From Chlorobiaceae bacterium (GTDB lineage Bacteria > Bacteroidota > Chlorobiia > Chlorobiales > Chlorobiaceae): a DNA stretch of 44,391 bases. The position numbers and the translations under genes are program-made. Below are positions 1 to 5,844 of the stretch, piece by piece. Positions within the stretch are counted from its first letter, which is position 1, and the number at the start of each line of letters is the position of its first letter. The stretch spans positions 4,353-48,743 of the forward strand of contig JAAXWX010000010.1 of assembly GCA_013334755.1 (NCBI GenBank), read 5' to 3'. A model generated the notes under the pieces. It made no database searches and was not told the DNA's origin. It saw only the letters and a list, made by a program, of their open reading frames with translations.

Positions 1-19
1 GAATGGTGTTTTCGTGCGG

Positions 20-60
20 AAAGCACCCCGGCTCATCATGATACTGTACCGGGGTGCTTT
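20..60 (-). terminator. Hairpin terminator after secreted-protein gene copy 1
   Basis: A perfect 12-bp inverted repeat (AAAGCACCCCGG at 20-31, CCGGGGTGCTTT at 49-60) with a 17-base loop lies 31 bases beyond the stop codon of the minus-strand gene. The stem ends in TTT on either strand, and the plus strand continues with a further T run, so it may work in both directions. Confidence 0.75.
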
Positions 61-91
61 GTTTTTCAGTCAGGTTCCTGCGTATTGTTGC

Positions 92-697
92 TTATATCGT
101 TGTTGCGGTGATGGTATACTGTCCACCGGTGTGCAGACCTGAGCGGCTGGTTTTGGAGAAATCCAGATCCATCTCGATGTTTCCGAACGTTGCGCCGCTT
201 TTGGTAATACCATTGACCTTTGTGGTGATCGAGCTTCCTGTGCTGGCGTTATCGCTGACCTTGACATTTGAAATCGAGATTTCGGAACCGTCAAGCGACA
301 TAACATCTTTTCCTGCAGGAACAGTTACTTCAACCTTGGCATTGCCGCTCTGTGAAAAACCCCTTACTGCCCAGACGTTGGAAAGTTTTACCGTGGTATT
401 ATTCCCGTCAAGTTCGAGTGCTGCGTTCATCAGGTTTGCTGCAGCAAGTTCTTCTCCACCGGAGGTTTTGCCATCCCAGGAAACATCCATGCTTCTGGTG
501 CCTTCGTTCAGCGCTTCTGAATCAGGTGTTGCAAAGTTCAGGGTGATGGCTGAGTAGTAGTGAAGCACGATGAATTCAGGAACCGTAACGGTGACATTGG
601 TTGTTCCGCTTGTTGATGCTGCGAAAGCTGGAGATGCAATCGTGATCGAAAGAGCTGCGGCGATTATGATGTTTTTGATTTTGTTGATGATGGTCAT
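92..697 (-). CDS. Secreted beta-rich protein, tandem copy 1
   Basis: A 201-residue protein of unknown function. It opens with a clear Sec signal peptide: Lys-containing n-region, hydrophobic stretch IIIAAALSITIA and a cleavage site after PAFA (about residue 25). The mature part is rich in Ser, Thr, Gly and Val with no Cys, and looks like an all-beta exported domain. It ends with GGQYTITATTI, reminiscent of the last strands of fimbrial, coat-protein-U or DUF4402-like beta sandwiches; that link is only a resemblance. The start at 697 is chosen because GGAG lies 8 bases upstream; an in-frame TTG at 757 would overlap the sigma-54-like promoter. It is identical in protein sequence to the gene at 1039-1644 and a clear paralog of 2883-3482 (shared LHYYSA, W-D/S-G, AVRG and HTGGQY segments). 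Likely surface or extracellular, possibly a fibre subunit (inference). Confidence 0.85.
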   Translation of the reverse strand: MTIINKIKNIIIAAALSITIASPAFAASTSGTTNVTVTVPEFIVLHYYSAITLNFATPDSEALNEGTRSMDVSWDGKTSGGEELAAANLMNAALELDGNNTTVKLSNVWAVRGFSQSGNAKVEVTVPAGKDVMSLDGSEISISNVKVSDNASTGSSITTKVNGITKSGATFGNIEMDLDFSKTSRSGLHTGGQYTITATTI

Positions 698-740
698 GAT
701 GACAGCTCCAGTTTCGTTTTGTTTGGTTATGACTATCATC

Positions 741-757
741 ATCAATAATCGTGCCAA
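741..757 (-). promoter_or_regulatory. Sigma-54-like (-24/-12) promoter, copy 1
   Basis: Read on the minus strand the sequence is TTGGCACGATTATTGAT. It matches the sigma-54 consensus TGGCACG-N4-TTGCW except that the -12 GC is GA; the GG and GA are separated by the required 10 bases. The expected transcription start is near 730, giving a leader of roughly 33 bases that contains the GGAG ribosome binding site before the ATG at 697. Predicted from sequence only. Confidence 0.55.
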
Positions 758-966
758 ACGATAAAACCGGGAGTTATGACCTATTTAACCTGTTTTATAA
801 ATGTGTTTTAAATGGATTGCTCCGCTATGGCAGGGAAGGATTCCTGGAGCGTATAAAAAAAAGGGAGATTGATGTAGAACGCTACAAGTGCACCGAATAT
901 CTGAACAGGTGTGTCAGGGGTGATCCATGTCAAACGTGATGCCTAAAGAATGGTGTTTTCGTGCGG

Positions 967-1007
967 AAAGCACCCCGGCTCATCATGATACTGTACCGGG
1001 GTGCTTT
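967..1007 (-). terminator. Hairpin terminator after secreted-protein gene copy 2
   Basis: Exact duplicate of the hairpin at 20-60, with the same 12-bp stem and 17-base loop. It lies between the two tandem genes, so each copy is expected to form its own transcription unit rather than one long operon. Confidence 0.75.
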
Positions 1008-1038
1008 GTTTTTCAGTCAGGTTCCTGCGTATTGTTGC

Positions 1039-1644
1039 TTATATCGTTGTTGCGGTGATGGTATACTGTCCACCGGTGTGCAGACCTGAGCGGCTGGTTT
1101 TGGAGAAATCCAGATCCATCTCGATGTTTCCGAACGTTGCGCCGCTTTTGGTAATACCATTGACCTTTGTGGTGATCGAGCTTCCTGTGCTGGCGTTATC
1201 GCTGACCTTGACATTTGAAATCGAGATTTCGGAACCGTCAAGCGACATAACATCTTTTCCTGCAGGAACAGTTACTTCAACCTTGGCATTGCCGCTCTGT
1301 GAAAAACCCCTTACTGCCCAGACGTTGGAAAGTTTTACCGTGGTATTATTCCCGTCAAGTTCGAGTGCTGCGTTCATCAGGTTTGCTGCAGCAAGTTCTT
1401 CTCCACCGGAGGTTTTGCCATCCCAGGAAACATCCATGCTTCTGGTGCCTTCGTTCAGCGCTTCTGAATCAGGTGTTGCAAAGTTCAGGGTGATGGCTGA
1501 GTAGTAGTGAAGCACGATGAATTCAGGAACCGTAACGGTGACATTGGTTGTTCCGCTTGTTGATGCTGCGAAAGCTGGAGATGCAATCGTGATCGAAAGA
1601 GCTGCGGCGATTATGATGTTTTTGATTTTGTTGATGATGGTCAT
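1039..1644 (-). CDS. Secreted beta-rich protein, tandem copy 2
   Basis: A 201-residue protein, residue for residue the same as the product of 92-697: Sec signal peptide ending at PAFA, then a Cys-free, Ser/Thr/Gly-rich domain with the LHYYSA segment near the mature N terminus and the GGQYTITATTI terminus. The start at 1644 has the same GGAG ribosome binding site. Having two identical genes with identical promoters points to a dosage effect for an abundant exported protein (inference). Its function is not recognised. Confidence 0.85.
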   Translation of the reverse strand: MTIINKIKNIIIAAALSITIASPAFAASTSGTTNVTVTVPEFIVLHYYSAITLNFATPDSEALNEGTRSMDVSWDGKTSGGEELAAANLMNAALELDGNNTTVKLSNVWAVRGFSQSGNAKVEVTVPAGKDVMSLDGSEISISNVKVSDNASTGSSITTKVNGITKSGATFGNIEMDLDFSKTSRSGLHTGGQYTITATTI

Positions 1645-1687
1645 GATGACAGCTCCAGTTTCGTTTTGTTTGGTTATGACTATCATC

Positions 1688-1704
1688 ATCAATAATCGTG
1701 CCAA
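1688..1704 (-). promoter_or_regulatory. Sigma-54-like (-24/-12) promoter, copy 2
   Basis: Duplicate of the motif at 741-757 (TTGGCACG, then TTGAT with 10 bases between GG and GA). It sits in the same position relative to the ATG at 1644. Confidence 0.55.
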
Positions 1705-2170
1705 ACGATAAAACCGGGAGTTATGACCTATTTAACCTGTTTTATAAATGTGTTTTAAATGGATTGCTCCGCTATGGCAGGGAAGGATTCCTGGAGCGTA
1801 TAAAAAAAAGGGAGATTGATGTAGAACGCTACAAGTGCATCGAATATCTGAACAGCTGTGTCAGGGGTGATCAGGATAATGGAGAATTGTAGAGGTATGT
1901 GAGAAAAGAGTCAGGCAAGCCGGTTTGTGGAACGTCCATTGAGGTGGTTCAGTATTTTCGCTCAGGTATTTAGCAGGGAAAAAGGGAATAAGTGTAGAAA
2001 GCTTATCATCGAATAGGAAAGTCCGCCACTTTGTTTCGTTCGTTCATGCAGAAATTCTTGACAGAGCAGTCCTGAAATGGCATCGAGGATAAATGACACG
2101 GAGTAAACGGGAAGGGCAATATGCTGTAAGACTTGGATTCCGGATGTTGGGACTGTGGCGGTAAGTACTA

Positions 2171-2773
2171 TCAGATATAGGTTATAATTACCTGTATTGT
2201 CCCTTTATAAGTCCCCGATTTTTTTGCGTTTGCGATATCAATCGTCAGGTTTGCGTAGCCATAGCAGATTTTATTCTTAGTGCCGGAGTTAGAAGAACTG
2301 CCGACAGTCTGGGCCGTAATTGTGGCGTTTATAGTCGATGAATTGTCATTGAGCAGAGAGAGCTTGTTTTCGATACCGCTTGTACTGAAAATGCGATAGT
2401 TTAAGTTGGTGAATGTCGGTCGAGGTTCGTTTTTTGGATAGAGATAGTACCAGATGGGGATAGTATTCCGCTGCACAACGCTTGATGAAAAAACCTGATC
2501 GAGAATCATATCCTGCCCAATGGCAGATCCATCCCAATTAGCATCAGCCGTATTGGTTCCTTCAGAGTATGCCGTTCCGGTTGATAAACCCAACTCGGAT
2601 AATTGTACAGCGTTAAGTGTTGCGGTCGTGTAGAACGTGAATGTTCCTGTATAGGTAGCTGCCTGAGCTGTTCCTCCATAAATGGAAGAGAAGAGAAATA
2701 AAATGGCGAATAGTGCAGTGACAAACCTTTGGATTGCAGGACTCCAAAAAGAGAGCCATGTAAAAGTTTGCAT
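2171..2773 (-). CDS. Secreted protein, divergent family member
   Basis: A 200-residue protein of unknown function. The chosen ATG at 2773 gives a long signal peptide (hydrophobic FVTALFAILFLFSSI, cleavage after TAQA about residue 38); an AAGAAG about 9 bases upstream is a weak ribosome binding site. A further ATG at 2836 is possible and would add 21 residues before the signal. The mature part shares layout rather than clear identity with its neighbours: a WDG element in the first third and a C terminus (KSGTYKGTIQVIITYI) with the Gly-Thr-Tyr strand pattern typical of fimbrial or coat-protein-like beta sandwiches. It lies between the duplicated genes and 2883-3482, all on the minus strand, suggesting one surface-protein locus. 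It also carries a Tyr/Trp/Pro-rich central insert (about residues 105-125) that the others lack. Confidence 0.75.
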   Translation of the reverse strand: MQTFTWLSFWSPAIQRFVTALFAILFLFSSIYGGTAQAATYTGTFTFYTTATLNAVQLSELGLSTGTAYSEGTNTADANWDGSAIGQDMILDQVFSSSVVQRNTIPIWYYLYPKNEPRPTFTNLNYRIFSTSGIENKLSLLNDNSSTINATITAQTVGSSSNSGTKNKICYGYANLTIDIANAKKSGTYKGTIQVIITYI

Positions 2774-2882
2774 TGTATATATCTTCTTTTGCAAGACAGA
2801 TGATGTTGATCGTTGTAGAAAATAAGGGGGACTCATTTCCAGGTGTTCTGCCTGAAAATTGGTATCTCTTCAAGCTAAAGTC

Positions 2883-3482
2883 TCAGATTGTTTCGGCTGT
2901 GATCTTGTATTGACCTCCAGTATGTGCTCCGGCTTTGTTTGTCTGTGAAAAATCAAGTGTCATTTTGACATTGCCCATTGTTGCCTGGGTTGTGGTAATG
3001 CCATTCAGACTGGTCGTGATGCTTGTACCAGAATGTCCCCCGTTATCGGAGATAAAGGTATCTCCTGTACCGTTTTTAATCAGGATTTTTGAGGTACCGG
3101 AAGTCAGGGTGTTGTTGACGACCGTCAGGGTAACTTTAGCGTTTCCCGAGGGTGAAAGACCCCGGATAGCCCATGCGTTGGGAATAGTCAGCGTCACCAG
3201 ATCTGGAACTACTTGATAAATATTGCTTGCAGAGAGCTGATTTCCTCCACTGGTTGCACCAGACCATGCTACATTCCAGTTGTTTCCACCCTGGTCTACA
3301 GCACCGTTACTGTCACTGAAATTAAGGTTAAGTGCCGAATAGTAATGCAGGATAATACAGTCGGGCAGTACTATTGAAACATTGGTTGAACCGGATTTCG
3401 TGGCAGCTGATGCCGGCATGTTACCGGCAAAAAAGATTGAAAGTGCCAGAGAGAGGCTTGTTAATATCGTTTTCAATTTCAT
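2883..3482 (-). CDS. Secreted beta-rich protein, paralog of the tandem pair
   Basis: A 199-residue exported protein. Start at 3482 is supported by GGAG nine bases upstream; an earlier ATG at 3497 has no such site. The signal peptide is MKLKTILTSLSLALSIFFAG with cleavage after PASA. The mature domain aligns end to end with the duplicated proteins: LHYYSALNLNF, NVAWSGATSGGN, AWAIRGLSPSGNAKV, SITTSLNGI and GAHTGGQYKITAETI. Function unknown. It is the first gene of the minus-strand cluster and has its own upstream region, where I see a sigma-70-like rather than a sigma-54-like promoter, so it may be expressed differently from the tandem pair (inference). One Cys is present in the mature part. Confidence 0.85.
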   Translation of the reverse strand: MKLKTILTSLSLALSIFFAGNMPASAATKSGSTNVSIVLPDCIILHYYSALNLNFSDSNGAVDQGGNNWNVAWSGATSGGNQLSASNIYQVVPDLVTLTIPNAWAIRGLSPSGNAKVTLTVVNNTLTSGTSKILIKNGTGDTFISDNGGHSGTSITTSLNGITTTQATMGNVKMTLDFSQTNKAGAHTGGQYKITAETI

Positions 3483-3596
3483 GACAGGGGACTCCATGAT
3501 TCAATGTTGCGCAGTAAGTAATGACTGTACTGCGAAGTTCAAGAAACCGGCAACAGTAAAACGGTACTGACAAATTTGATGCTGAATTTCTTTAAA

Positions 3597-3624
3597 AATA
3601 TACATAAATATTGTCGCGCAGCAA
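3597..3624 (-). promoter_or_regulatory. Possible sigma-70-like promoter for 2883-3482
   Basis: On the minus strand, TTGCTG (3619-3624) and TATATT (3597-3602) are separated by 16 bases in an AT-rich stretch. The -10 match is good and the -35 match is partial. It is divergent from the candidate at 3664-3692. Confidence 0.35.
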
Positions 3625-3663
3625 AATTCTGCTTCATGTCGCGAATGCCATGGAGTATTGATT

Positions 3664-3692
3664 TTGTTCTGTAACTTGGCTTCTTTTATATA
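3664..3692 (+). promoter_or_regulatory. Possible sigma-70-like promoter for the Fe-ADH gene
   Basis: TTGTTC (3664-3669) and TATATA (3687-3692) are separated by 17 bases, ending 39 bases before the ATG at 3732. The -35 is imperfect, so this is tentative. Confidence 0.3.
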
Positions 3693-3731
3693 CAGGAACT
3701 CTCTCATAAAGGCTCTATTTCATTTATAAGG

Positions 3732-4913
3732 ATGTTAAATCCGAATTTTTACCTGTTTCCTCTCCCGGCAATTCATTTCGGTCCCGGTCGATTTTCCTTG
3801 CTTGCAGAACTTGCCGGAACTTTTGGAAAAAATATTCTGGTCATCACAGGCCGGCATGCCCTTGAGCAGTCCGGGCGCTTGAGATCACTTCTTGATGCAC
3901 TTCGCGATGCGAGGCTGAACTCGTTTCATTTTGTTGTTGACCGGGAACCTTCTCCGGAACTTGTTGACGGTGCTGTCTCAGAATACAGGACGCTTTCAAT
4001 TGATGCAGTTCTGTCTGTCGGTGGTGGCAGTGTGCTCGATGCAGGCAAAGCCATTTCAGCCATGCTGCTGTACGATCTTTCGGTCGAGCGATTTATCGAG
4101 GGAAGGGAGGATTTTATACCGCATAACGGGAGAAAAGTCCCTTTTATTGCCGTTCCTACAACATCAGGTACCGGCAGTGAAGTAACCAATAACGCCGTTA
4201 TCAGCAGAGTTGGCCGGAACGGGTTCAAGCGCTCCCTTCGCCATGCATCCTTTGTGCCCGATATTGCCCTCATTGATCCTGAACTCATAGTCACGGTTTC
4301 GCCTGAACTGACTGCAGCATCCGGCATGGATGCCTGTACCCAGCTTCTTGAAGCCTATACGTCTCCTTTTGCGACACCCTACACCGATGCACTTGTCTTC
4401 AGCGGACTTGAACACTTCAGCCGTTCCTTTCTTTCTGCATGTACCGATCGGGCGGATGACAGCAATGTGCGAGGAGATATTGCCTATGCAGCCCTGATGT
4501 CGGGTATTGCGCTCGCCAATGCCGGTCTCGGGATTGTTCATGGTTTTGCTTCATCAGTCGGCGGATTGATCGATATACCTCACGGCACGCTCTGTGCAAC
4601 CCTGCTTGCGGAAGCGACAAGGGAAAATATTGCTCAACTCCGCATCATTGATGAGAAACATCCTGTACTCCAGAAATATGCAAAAGTGGGGTGCATGCTT
4701 TCAGGTTCTGTTGCTGAAGATCTCTTTTCAGATTGTAACAGGCTTCAGGCTACGCTGGATGAGTGGCAGGAGTTGCTCGGTTTTCCAGGATTGAGCAGTT
4801 ACGGTCTTCTCGCAGCAGATCTTGATGGTATTGTCAAGATCACCCGCAGCAAGAGCAATGCCGTTCAGCTTGATCATTCCGCCATGAAACGGATTCTCTC
4901 CAACCGTTTGTGA
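3732..4913 (+). CDS. Iron-containing (group III) alcohol dehydrogenase
   Basis: A 393-residue cytoplasmic NAD(P)-dependent oxidoreductase of the Fe-ADH family; substrate cannot be told from sequence. Seen: the nucleotide-binding GGGS at 97-100, PTTSGTGSE at 142-150, and the metal site GMDACTQ with Asp200, then VHG (His270) and PHG (His284) spaced 14 apart as in FucO. The position equivalent to the FucO ligand His200 is Gln204, and FucO His267 is Ser. The GxDALTQ version is known from a sub-branch of the family, so the enzyme is probably functional but may use its metal differently. Only AAGG directly abutting the ATG serves as a possible ribosome binding site, but no other Met is near and the family's F-x-P-x-x-I-x-F-G start fits. 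It converges with the SET gene with 10 bases between stop codons. Confidence 0.9.
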   Translation: MLNPNFYLFPLPAIHFGPGRFSLLAELAGTFGKNILVITGRHALEQSGRLRSLLDALRDARLNSFHFVVDREPSPELVDGAVSEYRTLSIDAVLSVGGGSVLDAGKAISAMLLYDLSVERFIEGREDFIPHNGRKVPFIAVPTTSGTGSEVTNNAVISRVGRNGFKRSLRHASFVPDIALIDPELIVTVSPELTAASGMDACTQLLEAYTSPFATPYTDALVFSGLEHFSRSFLSACTDRADDSNVRGDIAYAALMSGIALANAGLGIVHGFASSVGGLIDIPHGTLCATLLAEATRENIAQLRIIDEKHPVLQKYAKVGCMLSGSVAEDLFSDCNRLQATLDEWQELLGFPGLSSYGLLAADLDGIVKITRSKSNAVQLDHSAMKRILSNRL

Positions 4914-4923
4914 GAGATTATTT

Positions 4924-5394
4924 TTATTCAGGGGATGAACTTTGCCGGGTTATCCACCAATCATCCCCATAGCTGTAAAAGAGCTCTTCGCCCTTGCTGA
5001 TATTCCGTAACGCATAAAGGACAAGTTCCACACCAAGCGTCGTCTGTTCACGATAGTAGGCAACGTTGGGTGTCGAAGAGTGGTTAAAGAGCATTCCATT
5101 CCCCATTACCACAAGACGGGCGGTTTCTGTACTGCCGTAAAAGACGTAGTTCAGAAGTTCACCACCGATGTCCTGGTCGGTTACCTCAAGGGCTGGGCAA
5201 CGCTCTATGATATCACCCTCACTGATCTTTTTCAGGGCGAAAACCCCACGACCACTGACCGTTGAGCTTCCGACCGTGACCAATTTTCTGCGGATTTTCG
5301 ATGCCCTGCCGGTTATGAAGATTCCGATTGCAATGCCAGCAAGAATGCCGGTGACCAGCACGAATGATAATATTATATAAAGGTTAGCGGCCAT
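4924..5394 (-). CDS. Membrane-anchored SET-domain protein
   Basis: With the ATG at 5394 the protein has 156 residues. Residues 5-28 are one hydrophobic helix followed by a Lys/Arg-rich stretch (RASKIRRK), which places the rest in the cytoplasm. Residues 40-147 form a compact SET domain: GRGVFA (48-53), NHSSTPN (104-110, the cofactor/knot motif) and GEELFYSYG (135-143) followed by DDWW. SET proteins transfer methyl groups from S-adenosylmethionine to protein lysines; whether this one does is untested and its target is unknown. An upstream in-frame ATG at 5463 would add 23 polar residues before the helix. Neither start has a strong ribosome binding site. The usual Cys of NHSC is Ser here, and there is no Cys-rich post-SET segment. 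Confidence 0.85.
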   Translation of the reverse strand: MAANLYIILSFVLVTGILAGIAIGIFITGRASKIRRKLVTVGSSTVSGRGVFALKKISEGDIIERCPALEVTDQDIGGELLNYVFYGSTETARLVVMGNGMLFNHSSTPNVAYYREQTTLGVELVLYALRNISKGEELFYSYGDDWWITRQSSSPE

Positions 5395-5844
5395 AGGATA
5401 TTCAGTTGGACATTTTTTATACCGACATGTTTCAGGTAAAGAGATTGCAGAAAATACCTGCATTTGACAATATTGACAAAAGAAGCATGTTTACTATTCA
5501 ATATGATCTATGCGGTCAAAGAACAAGGGTTTCGCTTGATAGTATATTTTTTTTAAATCCTTTATACAGTTCAGATAACTCAAGGACTTCGTATACAAAA
5601 AAAAGACAGGGTGTTTTGTATGTAGCAGGCATAATTGTGCAGGTCACTATCTTTTGTACAGGAATATGATGGCCGTGCAGCTTTTTTCGCTTTATGGGCA
5701 ACTATCCTCTTTTGTCCTGCTTTAGTTTTCCATATATTTTGTAAAAGGTCTTAAAACAATAGCAGTGCAGTCTCTTCAGGTCTATCCCTGTTTTATCGTT
5801 TTCATGCCTTGTCAAGCCTCCCCCAACTCCAATTCGGGCTTTTT
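5395..5844. other. Intergenic region between SET gene and polysaccharide operon
   Basis: About 450 bases, AT-rich, with no convincing gene; short open frames here lack ribosome binding sites and protein-like composition. It must contain the divergent promoters. A weak candidate for the polysaccharide operon is TTGTCC (5712-5717) with TATTTT (5735-5740) at 17-base spacing. No riboswitch or strong hairpin was recognised. Confidence 0.5.

Larger units (their letters stand above)
1..925. repeat. Tandem direct repeat, copy 1 (925 bp)
   Basis: This block is repeated at 948-1872 with an offset of exactly 947 bases. The two copies differ, as far as I can see, at only two positions (893 C versus 1840 T and 909 G versus 1856 C). 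Each copy holds a terminator hairpin, a complete secreted-protein gene, its ribosome binding site, a sigma-54-like promoter and about 170 bases upstream of it. A 22-base non-repeated spacer (926-947) separates the copies. The window begins exactly where the second copy begins, so the true left end of copy 1, and any further copies, cannot be seen. Confidence 0.95.
948..1872. repeat. Tandem direct repeat, copy 2 (925 bp)
   Basis: Second copy of the block at 1-925. Homology stops sharply after the shared TGATC at 1868-1872; beyond it the sequence is unrelated to the spacer that follows copy 1. Near-identity over coding and non-coding parts alike indicates a recent duplication or ongoing gene conversion. 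No transposase or flanking target-site duplication is visible, so unequal recombination is more likely than transposition. Confidence 0.95.

Noticed and set aside
54-557. 167-codon open frame on the plus strand over the secreted-protein gene (and its copy at 1001-1504)
   Set aside because: It is antisense to a gene with a signal peptide, ribosome binding site and a paralog, and lacks a ribosome binding site of its own.
697-757. N-terminal extension of the secreted protein from a TTG codon
   Set aside because: The TTG is the first base triplet of the sigma-54-like promoter and would place 20 residues before a normal signal peptide.
1-1872. Insertion sequence or composite transposon
   Set aside because: No transposase, terminal inverted repeats or target duplications; the repeated unit is a gene with its control signals.
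5406-5669. 87-codon plus-strand frame upstream of the polysaccharide operon
   Set aside because: Overlaps the possible 5-prime end of the SET gene, lacks a ribosome binding site and shows no recognisable domain.
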